The notes under the pieces are model-generated. The model saw nothing but the letters and a program-made list of their open reading frames with translations, had not been told where the DNA came from and ran no database searches. From Stictocephala bisonia (Eukaryota > Arthropoda > Insecta > Hemiptera > Membracidae), in the NCBI GenBank assembly GCA_035578905.1, contig JAQJVL010000200.1, positions 124,001-188,000 of the forward strand: a stretch of 64,000 nucleotides of DNA. The letters are read 5' to 3'. The translations under genes and the position numbers were made by a program. Shown here in pieces: positions 10,630-21,989 of the stretch. Numbering within the stretch: the first letter of the stretch is position 1; the number at the start of each line of letters is the position of its first letter.

Positions 10630-11411
10630 TAGAGGTGGGCACAAAAACGCCAAACTGTTGAAAAGAACAGTTTGTTGAAAAAAATGAACAAACAGTTTTG
10701 ACTCAGCCTGAAAAAACTGTTCTTTGTTGTGCACTCACTGCCACTGCACACTGTTGAATGCTCCCCTCCTCTCTACGGCGCCTGTTGTTTACAACATATT
10801 TGGAAAGAACAGTTGTTTTTGAGCTGGTTCGTTCGCTGGTAGTCGTTTGCCTTGGCCTTCGTTTTCAAACAGTTCGGGACGCTTGTGTTTGTAAGAATAG
10901 TTGTCATAATACTAGTGTGAGTGAAACATATAGGATATACAAAAACGAACTGTTTGCACTGAAATTTTTGTGGTTTGAAATAAAGTTATTATTTGTTCTG
11001 TGTATTTATATATTTATTTGACGTTCTAATAATAAACTAATAAATAATTATTAATCCCTAGTATGGTATCAATGAGTAATTAACATTCCATTTTAGAAAT
11101 TAATAATTAAAAATTGCAATGATTTGGTTTATAGGTGATTGTAAAGAATTGCAAAATTATTCAAATAAGTATACATTTTTAATTAGTAAATATAAAAAAT
11201 GTTTAATGAATAAATGTTTAAATAAATCGGCCGTTACAAAACGAAGGGTATGTCCTGTTTGTTTACAAATTGACCATCTCTCAAGTTTCATTCCACACTT
11301 TGAGAAAAAACAACCTGTTCTTTTCAACTTTACTGTTTCTCCAAACAGTTGTTTTTAACTAACAAACAGTTCGTTTTCATTTCGTAAAAACAACAGAAAC
11401 GCCCACCTCTA
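10630..11411. mobile_element. hAT-like MITE rich in aacagtt
   Basis: This 782-bp element has perfect 10-bp ends tagaggtggg and a perfect 8-bp target duplication gtcggtaa at 10622-10629 and 11412-11419. Both ends carry many aacagtt/aactgtt motifs. ORFs of 87 and 79 codons inside show no recognisable transposase domain and are regarded as chance frames. Confidence 0.9.
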
Positions 11412-11561
11412 GTCGGTAATGAGCCCGAGTACAGCCAATTTCAGCTGTTGTCTACTAAAAGCAGCACTGCGCATTGAACAATTCTGCCATAGTTCCAACA
11501 CGTTCCGCTAGAGATCGCTAGCGCTGTCTGATCACGCAAAGCCGTACCTCGTTGTTCATCT

Positions 11562-14005
11562 CACAGAGCAAAGAATATCTAGAGCGGACACTCAGTGGTG
11601 TGGCGTTGAAGCCAAGCACCCCACAAGATGGCGTCTCCCCCTCCACTTCTCGACCCAGTACTCCCACGGCCCGAGCGTCATTCGCATTCACTCTTTGATT
11701 TCCACGTGTTTCTGTATCACGGCAAGCATTATGTAATGTTATTACTGTTTACTTTGATTCCAAAATGCCACACTGTGTTTGTTTTGGTTGTAGCAATAGC
11801 ACCAAAAAGAAAAAGGAAGGTTTCACAGGTAAGCCATATTTTATTCCTTGTTTAGAGTTTGTTTAGAAATTATGATTTTTATAACCTATTTAAATTTCCA
11901 TTTCATTTATGTTCAATGGATTTTACTAAAATTAAAAATAACTGTAGTACTTCGTCCAAGCATTTAAGTAATCTAATTTGAGCAATTTTGACACTCTATC
12001 AGGATTGTAACCCCAGTTCAGCAGGACAATTATGAGCCCTCCGTCTGAATATGTTTTCCTAATTTCCGGTTTGGTATGATTTTTATTATCAGTCAAGGTT
12101 TGACGAAATCGGAAATTTATCCGCTGAGATTTATACATGATTAATTTAATTTTTAAAAACTTACATTTTGCCTGATAGTGCTCAAAAGATGTGATGAAGT
12201 TGTAAACTTATTTCTATAAGGATTTTCGCTGTCACGTCCCTTTTTCATCCGACCTTCTCAACAGATTTTTACGAATGAGGTGTTATTTAAAGCTTATGAT
12301 CTAGCGTATATGCAAAAGGCAATTAAAAAGGATATTTTGTTTAGGGCTTCGGGCCAATAGCTTTTGATTTATTTCTAGACACTTTAGATTTATTGTAAAA
12401 CTCAAAAATACTGCTTTAATGTTAGAAATATTGACAATTAAAAATCGTTACTTTATTTAAAAGGGAGAATATTGTGATATATGATTTAAAGGAACTCGGC
12501 CTTAGTTTGAGAATACCATACAGCATTTGGTCATGGATTTTGTACCAATTTGAAGCTTTTGCATTCCTATGACTTGTTTGACATAAACTTATTTTTTTAG
12601 GTTTCCAAAGGAACCTGTTCTACGCAAAAAATGGACAGTTGCAGTAAGACGTAAAAATTGGCAGCCTTCAGATGAATCCCGTGTATGTTCTGACCACTTC
12701 ACTGAAGCAGACTTCGACAGAACATCATTGTGTTACGTCAGGCTGAGGGAAGGTGTTGTGCCGAGTGTGTTTCCGAGTATTCCTAAGGTAACTACTACCC
12801 ATAGGCTTCCAGCAAAAAGACTCTTCAATGAGACAGTAACAAAGGAAATTACCAAGGAAACTGAGCAATGCTCAAGCCTTAGTACCGATGAAACTCAGCA
12901 ATGCATAAGCATTAGTGATTCTGAATGCTTCAGACAACCGCCTAGAAAAAGGTTGAAAAAATCTCTTTCTAATAAACTTAATGATTCACCAAGAAAGCAG
13001 GCATTAAAAAAAGAATTGAGTTTAACTAAAGATAAACTTTTCCAGGCAAGAAAGAAAGTTAAAACCTTAAGACAGTCTAAAAGAAGGTTAAAGAAAAAAA
13101 TTGTTAATATTGAAAACATTTGTAAAGATCTAAAAAAAAACTTAACTTTCAAGAAGAAGAGTGTACATTACTCAATTCAATATCTCAAAATGCTGACTGT
13201 TTAATTAATATTTAATTCATATTGTAACCATATTTGAGGCCAAACTTTACAACTCTAATAATTTGCAGTGTTTTTTGCTTACAAGCTAAGAAATTGTTAC
13301 ATTTTTCAATTTTCAATAAAACATTAAAGAATAATTAAAACAATTTTAGAATAATTACTAATAATTCCATAACATTATTTAATTTATCCATTGACAAAAT
13401 ATTTGAATTACATTAACTAAATTTCTAATAGGTATACAAGAATTGTAGAATTGGAAAAGCTGCTGTTTAGAAACAAAAACACTACACAGCTATGGTCGGG
13501 CGCGGCACGGCAGCGGGTTGCGTGAAAGACAGTTTTGTCGCTTTACTATACCTCGATTTCTGGCGAAACAAAACATTTAATAAAAAAAAGTTTTAATAAA
13601 ATTGAAATTTGTTTATTCATCTACAACATTCCCGCTGACAAAAAGTCTCTGACCAATAAATGAAAAACTTCCTCGCAATGTACTTTTTTTATTTCAAGAC
13701 TTCCTCGGATTAAAAAATAATTTCAATTAAACCTAATTTACAAAAAACTTAGTCATTGAAAAATTATAAAAAACACTTTTATAAGCTGGAATAACTCTTT
13801 CTTTACCTTATATACAAATTTGAATGTATTAGGCCAACGTCTTCTTATTTAAAACGCAGTTTTAGTGAAGCGGTGCGAATTAAAAACGAGAGCGCCCGAG
13901 GCCTTGGTTTGGTCACTAGCACCCCACAAGATGGCGGAAAATGTGCTTCACTGACTTACTACTGTTAAGGCTGGGGTGTCCGCTTTAGATATTCTTTGCT
14001 CTGTG
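11562..14005 (+). mobile_element. P-type DNA transposon, internally deleted, with THAP gene
   Basis: This 2444-bp element is bounded by 29-bp inverted ends that begin cacagagcaaagaatatct and differ at one base (11562-11590 against 13977-14005). The 8-bp target duplication is gttcatct at 11554-11561 and 14006-14013. P-superfamily elements are known for 8-bp duplications and for a THAP DNA-binding domain at the transposase N terminus, and this element has both. No catalytic RNase-H-like region is visible after the coiled coil, so it is a defective copy. It may still make a DNA-binding fragment. Confidence 0.85.
11765..13204 (+). pseudogene. THAP-domain protein in two exons, N terminus of a P-type transposase
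   Basis: Exon 1 (11765-11828) starts MPHCVCFGCSNSTKKKK and ends at a strong donor, cag/gtaag. After a 772-base intron ending tttttttag, exon 2 (12601-13204) gives FPKEPVLRKKW, then VCSDHF and GVVPSVF. Together these are the C2CH zinc ligands and the hydrophobic AVPTIF-like end of a THAP domain, which binds DNA sequence-specifically. About 100 residues rich in lysine and arginine follow (RKQALKKELSLTKDK, KRRLKKKIVNIEN), forming a likely coiled coil, then a stop. Joining the exons at the obvious sites leaves the frame short by one base, so either a splice site differs or the copy is frameshifted. In related transposases the catalytic region would follow; here it is missing. Confidence 0.75.
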
Positions 14006-14046
14006 GTTCATCTAGGTGCGTATATAATCAAGACTGTAACTTAAAC

Positions 14047-14102
14047 CATTGATTTTACTATACATTGACATACTATACATACTTTATATAGTAAAATCAA
14101 TG
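14047..14102. mobile_element. 56-bp hairpin insertion with 7-bp target duplication
   Basis: It begins cattgattttactata and ends with the exact inverse, tatagtaaaatcaatg. It is flanked by the 7-bp repeat cttaaac at 14040-14046 and 14103-14109. It is the longer sister of the 34-bp insert at 5981 and sits at a different position in the same host repeat. Confidence 0.8.
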
Positions 14103-14300
14103 CTTAAACCCTTGATTATATACGCACCTAAATGAGCAACGAGGTACGGCTTATAATTAATATAAGCCGTACCTTATTAAATTATTATTATTAAAATATT
14201 AATAATATTTAATTAAATATTAAATAATTTTTGACAGCCGATCAGTGTAGTGATAACCTTCACTCACTGAAAGGATCTTTCCTTGCTTCTTAATTAGAGT

Positions 14301-14667
14301 TATTAAATTGAAGTGAAGAACATACGCCTCTGAACAATTAATTAGTTAAGGACACATAAGACAAAACCATATTATAATATAGACAGTAGCAAAGCTTACT
14401 CTTGAGAAAAATGTATCGGCTCGATTTGTATTAATTAAGCCTTACAACATCACTTTTGATATAAACAACAAAAACGTGTGCTACAAAACCTATGTACAAA
14501 ACCTTCACTTATTAAATTGAAGTGAAGAACATACGCCTCTGAACAATTAATTAGTTAAGGACACATAAGACAAAACCACATTATAATGTATACAGTAGCA
14601 AAGCTTACTCTTGAGAAAAATGTATTCGGCTCGACGCTAGCGCTCGTAGTGGTCATTTAGTAGACTT
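14301..14667. repeat. Partial tandem duplication within the right arm
   Basis: The sequence tattaaattgaagtgaagaa recurs at 14301 and 14510, followed by about 120 near-identical bases (cctctgaacaattaattag). Unit 1 continues past the LINE target into gccttacaacatcac; unit 2 is cut by the LINE at 14668. Unit 1 therefore preserves the uninterrupted target sequence for both the LINE and the TTAA element of the opposite arm. Confidence 0.8.
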
Positions 14668-14670
14668 GAC

Positions 14671-15666
14671 ATTCATGAAAATGCCAGACTAGCTGCTAAA
14701 GTCAATCAACTAACTAATATAAATGAATTTGAATCACAAATTGAAAGCCTAAAATTCGAATTACAACAAGCCCTTGACAAGAATAATACTTTAATACAAA
14801 CACTAAATGAGGCAGAAAATCAGCTTATTATAGAAAAACAATCTCAAAATCAACTTTCCGAAATTTTTGAAGAACAAGACAAAATAAAAGAAGAAACTAT
14901 TCAAAAATATGAAACGCAAATTAATAAACTTCAAAATAAAATCAAGACAATTGAAAAAAGTGAACATAACACTAACCAAAAACTAAATACTAAAACATTC
15001 AGGAATGCTGAAACGCAGGCTAATCTGGGTAAACAAACTGTTTCAAACACAAACAGTCAGACACTAACTGAAATTACACAGCTAAAAATAAGACAAAGTA
15101 CACTAGAGCAAGCATTCAAAGAATTAGAAAATAAACTCCGGACCTCATGCTTTATGACTAACAACGCACCCACTGGCAATATAACAGGAGTAACACCAAG
15201 CGTAGTTACACTACAAAGAAAAGTAGCTCACAAAACGAAAACATCTAAACAAATGAGTTTAGATAGTAGAACAAAAAACCTCTTTAGCGTCTCACTGAAG
15301 GTGGAAAAATCAAAACAAAGGGACAAACACAACGATGAAGGCAGTCGATCCCATCACTCACAGATCATCTGCAAAACTAAAAGGAAACCTCCAATTCATT
15401 CAAAGCTTCTCATGGAAGGTGAAACATCACTACAGATGGCTAAGAGCAAATCAAAACAGACCGTACCTCACCCTGCCAAAAAGGCAGAAGAAACATGTAA
15501 TGGAGTAAATCCAGGTTCCAGTCAACAAAAAGGACAATGCTCCCTACCCACGCAACATCTGGAGAAAGACCCAAAATGTACTCCAGAGAAAAACCCTAAA
15601 AAAACCAAAACTGTTTGGAACTTTCAGAGTACACAAAGGTCCTCCAATGACAGCAAGAATTCGTGA
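14671..15666 (+). pseudogene. LINE ORF1 with long coiled coil, 5'-truncated
   Basis: The frame stays open for 332 codons from the element's left edge. The upstream stop at 14647 lies in the flanking arm. The first 160 residues are a strongly heptad-like coil, for example FESQIESLKFELQQALDKNN and QINKLQNKIKTIEKSEHN. A basic, serine-, proline- and lysine-rich region follows, for example KRKPPIHSKLLMEGETSL. ORF1 proteins of this kind bind the element RNA in particles. No CCHC knuckle, RRM or esterase domain was seen here. The first ATG inside the frame (15154) is probably not the original start. Confidence 0.7.
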
Positions 15667-15810
15667 AAGCAATGACACTTATTTAGACTTCTTCAACAAA
15701 TACATAGGAGAATCCTCAATTGAAACTAAGAGAACACCAGACACCAACATGAGAACAAATTACAGTACTGATACAACGCCTGAGAAATCATCAAGTAATT
15801 TTTTAGAACA

Positions 15811-18736
15811 ATGCCGTCTAGCAAAAACCAAGGACTAGAAATAGTGAAAACTGGCAACGAAAGAAAAACAAATGACATCCTCAAAATTCTCCAACAAAAC
15901 ACTGATAGAGTAGCCAACAAAATTGATCTTGTAAATGAACTTCTATCCAGCACTAAACCAGACATACCTATTCTCACAGAACATGGACTAAAACAACCGC
16001 TCTTGTTTAACACACGACTAACTGGATATACACTAATCACAGATTTTAGCAGGAAACATCACCAAAAGGGAGGGGTTGCAATATATGCCAGTGAAAACAC
16101 CTCACTACACTCTGAGGTCATTGAAATATCTGATCTTTGTAGAGAACTGACATTAGAAGGTGCACTAGTAAAAATCAAGACAGAGCACACGTGTGTTTAT
16201 GTTCTGGGGATCTACAGAAACCAGGGAAACCTGGAAGAAGACTTTGAGATGATGTCGGAGATATTAAACAAAATACCATCATCAAAATACCCGGTGCTAA
16301 TAATGGGAAATATTAACATTGACATTATAAAAAGTGGACCTGACCAAAAACACCTGTCAGAAATTCTCCTAAGTCATAACATGACACGACTGTCTCTTCC
16401 TCCTACTAGAATCACACCTACATCTAAAACCTCCATAGACTGTGTCTGTACAAACCTGGGTCATGAGTACTTAAATGTGACCGTCATTAATACAGCAATA
16501 TCAGACCACACTGCCCAATTATGTACAATTAGAAACATAACGAAACACAAAGATCAGCTCTTGACTTCAGAAAATAGAATACTCAGTTCGAGAAACATCA
16601 TGCACATGGGAAGTCTACTAGACCTACAAAACTGGAAAACAGTTCTTGAGTCGGTCTCTGTAGATGAATCATACGAGAACTTTTGCAAGATTCTGACAAA
16701 TGCTTTGGACATAACCTGCCCTGTCACCAAGTCAAAAAGGAAAAGAACAAAGCAAAACGTTACCGCAAACAGAGAGACAGTTCAACTGAAGAACATCTTC
16801 CTTAAGGCACTTGACAAATACAACCTGACAGGACGGGAAGAGGACAAGTACGATGCAATGGCAAAGAAGAAATCATATGATTTGAAACTAAGAACTGTCA
16901 AACGACTAGAAGTAGCAAAAAACATTGCCCTATCAAATGACAAACCAAAAACACTTTGGAAAATCATTAACAATGAAAGGAAGACGGGACAAATAAAAAT
17001 GCTACCAACAACTTTCAATGTAGAAGGACAGGAAGTAAATGAACCAGCTGCCATTGCGAACCATCTAAACGATCATTTTATCATGATCGCAGATAAAACT
17101 CTGAAACAAAATGGGCAGATCAACACTACTCTCCCAGTCCCCCAAAACCAACATCATAATATACCAAGCCTTTTCTTGCACCCAACTACAGAACAGGAAG
17201 TAGTCAATGTAATTAACACATTCAAAGCAAAACCCTCTGCAGGAGTGGACGGAATATCAGCAAAAATTGTTAAAGCTTGCAAAGAACAAATTCAGCTACC
17301 TCTAACTGACATTGCTAACAAGTCTTTTGCCCAAGGAAAATTTCCAGAACTACTAAAAGTAGCAAAAGTCTACCCGAAATTTAAGAAAGGTGATGTAACT
17401 GATGCAAACAACTATAGGCCCATCTCCCTTATCAGTACATTCTCTAAAGTGATAAAGAAACTTGTCCTAGCCAGACTATTACAACATTTGCAACAACACA
17501 ACCTGCTAAACAACAAACAGCATGGCTTTATGGCAGGAAAGTCAACATCTACAGCCATAGTTGACTTAGTCGAAACTATTATTGACCACTTAGAATCTGA
17601 CAACATTCCTATGGCAATACTCCTTGACTACAGTAAAGCTTTCGACTGTCTGGACCATAATCAACTTCTGAGAAAACTTAAGAACCTGGGCATTGAGGAA
17701 AAAGCAGCTGACTGGTTTGAGTCTATCTTCTCAACAGAAAAAACATAGTAGAGATTAAACACGTGGATAAAGGAACAATTCAGTGTGTCAAATCGAAAAC
17801 CCAGACTAAAACTAGAGGTGTGCCACAAGGTTCCGTACTGGGGCCAGTCTTGTTCATTTTATTCACGAATGACTTCTCCTCACTTGTACAAAACCATAGT
17901 ACACCGCTTATGTATGCCGATGATACAGTGTTACTGCTAGGCAGTAAAAATCCAAATACTATAGCAACAAATGCTACCACAGCTTTAAACACAGCTATCA
18001 ACTATTGAAAGAAAACAGCTTAGTTATAAACCAATCAAAGACAAAACAGTTAATTTTTGGAAACAAAAAACAAACAGTGACAAGACTGCCAGACCTAGAA
18101 ATTACCGATAGCACCATTTACCTTGGCATCACACTCGACGAACATCTAACTTGGACACCTCATGTGGATAACCTCTGTAAGAAATTAAGCACAGGAATCT
18201 ATGTCATAAGAAGAATCAAGACCATTAGTGACCTCAACACTGCCAAAATAGCCTACTACTCTCTTTTTGAAACACATCTCCGATATGGGCTACTGGTCTG
18301 GGGCAACTCATCCAAGACAAATGTGCAACGTATACTTATTCAACAGAAGAGAGCTATAAGGACACTTTGTGATCTATCACCCAGAGAATCCTGCAGGGAA
18401 AAGTTCAAGGAGCTCAAAATCCTACCTATCGTGAACCTGTACATACTCAAAACTATAACATACGCTAGGACAAAGACTCTGAAGCCTCTCAAAACTGGAT
18501 CACAACTGCACACATACAACACCCGACATGCAACAAACTACTGCCTCCCTGTACACCGCCTGACTAAATATGAAGAGAAGCCAAGCTATATAGGATCCAA
18601 GCTTTGGAACCATCTTCCAGCAGCAGTGAAGGGAACAGACGACCAGCACCTGAGACAACGGCTTTGCCACTGGCTTAAAGTATATCCCTTTTATTCTCTT
18701 GATGAGTTTTTTGTTCTTGTTTCAAATAATTTTTAA
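15811..18736 (+). pseudogene. LINE ORF2: APE endonuclease and reverse transcriptase, two frameshifts
   Basis: The first part is an APE-like endonuclease: ILQQNTDRVANKIDLVNELL, TEHGLKQ, KGGVAIYAS, MGNINIDI, TSIDCVC and the catalytic SDHTAQL. The reverse transcriptase follows with SAGVDGISAKIVKAC, YPKFKKGD, NYRPISLISTFSKVIKKL, KQHGFMAGKS and ILLDYSKAFDCLDH. Near 17722 a one-base change shifts the frame; it resumes at RGVPQGSVLGPVLFILFTND and MYADDTVLL with both catalytic aspartates. A second one-base loss at 18005 (tattgaaag where tggaaag is expected) shifts to the tail, which contains YLGITLDEHLTWTPH and ends with PFYSLDEFF. Related to LINE-1 at 8582 and to the old relic at 52840. Inactive as it stands. 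Confidence 0.88.
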
Positions 18737-19626
18737 TCACTTGACTTATTATTGACAGTGTTATATTAATTTATGAAACTATTCCACGTGTTATATTTGA
18801 CGCAAAACTGTTCTTGAAGAATATGTTAATAAAGAATATTGTCTATTGTCTTTATTAATTAAGCCTTACAACATCGCTTTTGATATAAACATCAAAAACG
18901 TGTGCTACAAAACCGCGCCATCTGTTTACTACCTCACCGATAGGTTCGCTAGCATAGCTTGGTTGTAAGTAAAACGGCTGAGCTTCGCTACTATATATAC
19001 AGTATAGTACTGTATATAATATACTGTATATATTATATACAGTAACGACTGTGGTAATACAGTACTCGTATTAGTTGTTTATAGGTTATACATAAAACGT
19101 TTTCATATTCAAAAGCATGTTTATTCTAAAAAAGAAAAACTCAAATTAACAGAAAAAATAACGAATACATTTTCACATAGACTATAAGTTTGTGCGAAAA
19201 CAGTCCAATTGTATCAGTAAAGAATTACTTTAAAAAAACATATCTTAATTAATATATAAAATTAATCCATAACTTGTTATGTAACTGAAAACTATAGTAG
19301 TCTAAATGTAAACTTAAGTGTACAAGATAAAAGCAACATTTGTATGGAAAAACTTACAAATTTAACAATAACATTCTTTGAAACTAAAATTTTCCAAAAT
19401 TGTTACATTCACCAGAACATCCATTTAACTAGAAAAATAATTTAATAAAGTGGTTTTGCTGGTCTGTATGGTATATAATTTCTGTATTGTATTGCAATGT
19501 ATTTATATGTATAAGACAGGCTCACTACACATACATAAGGACGTTAGTGTCTCAATTTTCTATTGTTATGCATACTGAGATCTAACTAAAGCGTCCGCAC
19601 TTTCCCAACCAAATTTCAAAAGCTGC

Positions 19627-20110
19627 TCACTCACTCTCCACCCGGAGACAGCAGCACCCCCTCCACGGCTTGTAATAGTTCGGGGGTAAATTTAAATACA
19701 GCCTATTTGCAATGTGAAAATAATTATATTCTAGGAATCTGAAAGTTAGTAACAGAATTTGAATTCTCAATAGACCATGGTTCCTAGTAGCGTAATTATG
19801 TTGTAATAAGGTAAAAACCATTAGTATTATTAAAATGTTTTAGTAAAAATTTGTCTCATATTTATTACTGGAAAAATTGTAAAGAGTAGATTATAGGGAT
19901 AACGTTAATTATTTGATATACCAACTGCACGTAAGCAAAATATCGTAAATTGTCCTGCAGTCCTCAACGGTCAATACGTAACTAAGTTGAGCAAAGGCAT
20001 AACGCATTATCCTTAATTTCTATTTAATGGATTGAACATGTGAACTCCAACTTAATTTTTTATCGTTCATTATATCTAAGTTTTTGTATTGTTCCACACA
20101 TTCAACTACC
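19627..20110 (-). pseudogene. LINE relic in the right arm, mirror of 385-960
   Basis: This is the inverted copy of the left-arm relic. The minus strand reads HNYATRNHGLLRIQ near 19780 and the EQYK-LDIMNDKKLSW block near 20080. It is broken in the same places, so decay largely preceded duplication. Confidence 0.65.
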
Positions 20111-20529
20111 CCACAGCTGCAAGTAACAGGCCGTGAGTCACCACAGGAATGCATTCTGAGCACAAGATTCATCTATAATCCAGGAAGATTGGAATTTGGA
20201 GCACATCAGATTTAAAAAATATTCCAAATTACAGAAAGACGAAAGAACAATATGGAGTTGTTAATTAGCTATAACAACCAAAATACTTTTTAATATGGTT
20301 TTTATACTATAAAAAACGTTTATACTATAATGCACATCCTTACAGCAATCCACATCCTTACAACATTACCACAATATATTACATTTAGCCAGTGTAACTT
20401 TATTTTCCCACCCCACAGCTGGTTTAAACTGTATTACATGTACATGGGACTACACTAGCACTCCACAATGGACCACAAAAACAGCTGATATTTTGAGACT
20501 CCAAATTTAGCATTGGATGGGAAATCTAT

Positions 20530-20750
20530 TTGTGTTTAAAATCAATGCCAATACCCAGTGGTGCGTATTTTAAGACTATGAATGATTACATGAGTGTAGG
20601 ATGAGTATGGATGACCTATGTTGTAGTCTGGTTACTAACTGAGTTCGACTGTTCCTCAGAAAGGGCCAATTATTTTGCCTAGGCAACTAAGGGAGTTACA
20701 GCTTCATGTAGAATCCGAACCACGTGGTGTTGGTCATATTTTCATTGCAT
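20530..20750 (-). repeat. SINE-A fragment, minus orientation
   Basis: The minus strand carries the family segments ctttctgaggaacagt, ctcagttagtaaccagacta and the internal ggttcggattct, recognisable against the full copies at 29822 and 36374. The 5' part is cut by the MITE at 20753. Confidence 0.7.
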
Positions 20751-20752
20751 TC

Positions 20753-21145
20753 TAGGGATGACCAAAAGTAACTGCATCAGTTAATTCAATTTAACTAATG
20801 CGAAAATTAACTGATGCGCAAGACCACCTGATGCAACAGGAAATGGATATTCCATATATCCTGCTAGCCTGTCCTGCTCCTATTTGTATCAGACAACACA
20901 ACAGTCGGTTGATTTCCTGTTGAAATATGAAAACTGATGCGATTCTTATATAAATCAGTTTGTATTTGTCATTCTGTGAATACTCAAGACGACTTGCTAG
21001 ATCGTTTGAACTGATGCGATTAGTTTAAACAGTAACTGAATGCCTGACTTCCTGTTACTTCATATCAGTTAATTTAAACTGATACGCGCTGGCAAATTGA
21101 ACTGTTATATCAATTAAGCAAAAGTAGCAGGTTGGCACATCCCTA
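20753..21145. mobile_element. hAT-like MITE rich in aactgatgcg
   Basis: The ends tagggatg and catcccta are 393 bp apart. Internally the motif aactgatgcg and ttaaact/agtttaa recur many times in both orientations. The flanking 8-bp sequences do not match, so the target duplication has decayed or the ends are slightly different. Classed with the three other tag-g-atgg MITEs by terminal sequence only. Confidence 0.55.
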
Positions 21146-21340
21146 GTCTGGATGGATCTGCTTAGCTACTTTTCATCTGGACCAGGAATAATGGCAGGTA
21201 TTGAGAAGACCATGTCAAGAGACTTTTAAATCCTTTGAGATCCTGACAGTAGTCCGATCTATTTTATTGAAGTTATTACTCATGCCTCAAAAAGAAACTT
21301 GCCAAAGGTTGGTAAAGTTCACAGCCATAACGCACATAAT

Positions 21341-21447
21341 ATCTCTCTCTCTCCCCCCTCTCTCCCTCTCCCCCTCCCTCCATCCTTCCCTCCCTCCACT
21401 TCCTCTCCCTATCCCTCTTCCTCTCCCCCTGCCCAGTCCCCTCTCAC
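21341..21447. repeat. Polypyrimidine tract
   Basis: About 107 bases are almost purely C and T on the plus strand. The 106-codon frame across it is low-complexity PLPLP sequence and is not a gene. Such tracts can adopt triplex structure. Confidence 0.9.
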
Positions 21448-21489
21448 AGGCATGTGTCCATGAGGGGAACTATTTCCAACGTTGTAATG

Positions 21490-21960
21490 TAATTTCTTTA
21501 TACCGTTGTTATTTTTTGTGAAATAAAATGATTATCTATATAGTAACCTGGTTTATAAATGAAGAGATGGCTGATATTGTATGTTTTCCGTTCAGAAACT
21601 AAATTTATTATTTGTAAAAATGTCATTAGTTTCAAAAAGATGTTTAATTTGTCTATGAGCAATTTTTTTAAATATTTTGGAAAAAGCTGGTAAAATTGCA
21701 ACTGAACGGTGGTGTCGCGGATTGTTTCTATCTCCTTTTTCAGGTAAAGGTTTTACCTCAGCAAATTTTTAACTGGTGGTGAAAAATGCCTTCCATAAAA
21801 CTCTGATTGATGATCTTACAAATGGGATCCGAAATATGATTTGTGACTATTTTTACTATGTGTAAGGGAATTTCATCCCAACCAACAGACCTTTTGCTGT
21901 GGAAAGAAATAATGATTTCTTTTACTGTCTCAGCTGACACCTACTCAAAATTAAATTCTG
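21490..21960 (-). pseudogene. LINE reverse-transcriptase relic (fingers region)
   Basis: The minus strand reads ETVKEIIISFHSKRSVGWDE and IINQSFMEGIFHHQLKI, then after a frame break a stretch like LFPKYLKKLLIDKLNIFLK. These match the start of LINE reverse transcriptases (SSGWDGI, INKSL..G.FP..LK.A). Several stops are present and the catalytic palm is absent. Confidence 0.65.
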
Positions 21961-21989
21961 GAAAACAATAATTCATACTAGGGGACACC

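Larger units (their letters stand above)
11541..14150. mobile_element. MITE with about 40-bp inverted ends, host of the P-type element
   Basis: The left end reads gccgtacctcgttgttcatc. After the inserted P-type element it resumes with aggtgcgtatataatcaag. The right end 14111-14150 is the inverted match, cttgattatatacgcacct and then gcaacgaggtacggc. Without inserts the element would be only about 100 bp. Its flanking duplication is not clear. A half copy lies at 5957-6040. Confidence 0.7.
14668..18855 (+). mobile_element. Nearly complete non-LTR retrotransposon (LINE-2 of this window)
   Basis: A plus-strand LINE of about 4.2 kb has a coiled-coil ORF1, an APE-type endonuclease, a reverse transcriptase, and a 3' end with aataaagaatattgtctat. 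Comparison with the other arm shows it entered between tagactt and ttaattaagcc, with loss of roughly nine target bases and no clear target duplication. ORF1 is open from the very first element bases without a start codon, so the 5' end is truncated inside ORF1. Two single-base frameshifts break ORF2. Confidence 0.88.
14225..20405 (-). repeat. Right arm of the large inverted duplication
   Basis: This is the reverse complement of 1-5567. It is interrupted by a LINE at 14668-18855 and carries a local tandem duplication with a period of about 209 bases starting at 14301 and 14510. The first unit of that duplication has lost about 40 bases around the gctagcg region. The outer end matches base 1 of the window near 20405, and unrelated sequence follows. 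Confidence 0.9.

Noticed and set aside
1..20405. One giant foldback transposon
   Set aside because: No target duplication or clean terminal motif is visible at 20405, and the left edge is cut by the window, so a segmental inverted duplication is the safer description.
21201..21521. 106-codon plus-strand ORF rich in PLPLP
   Set aside because: It is produced by the polypyrimidine tract at 21341-21447; low complexity, no start context, no homology.
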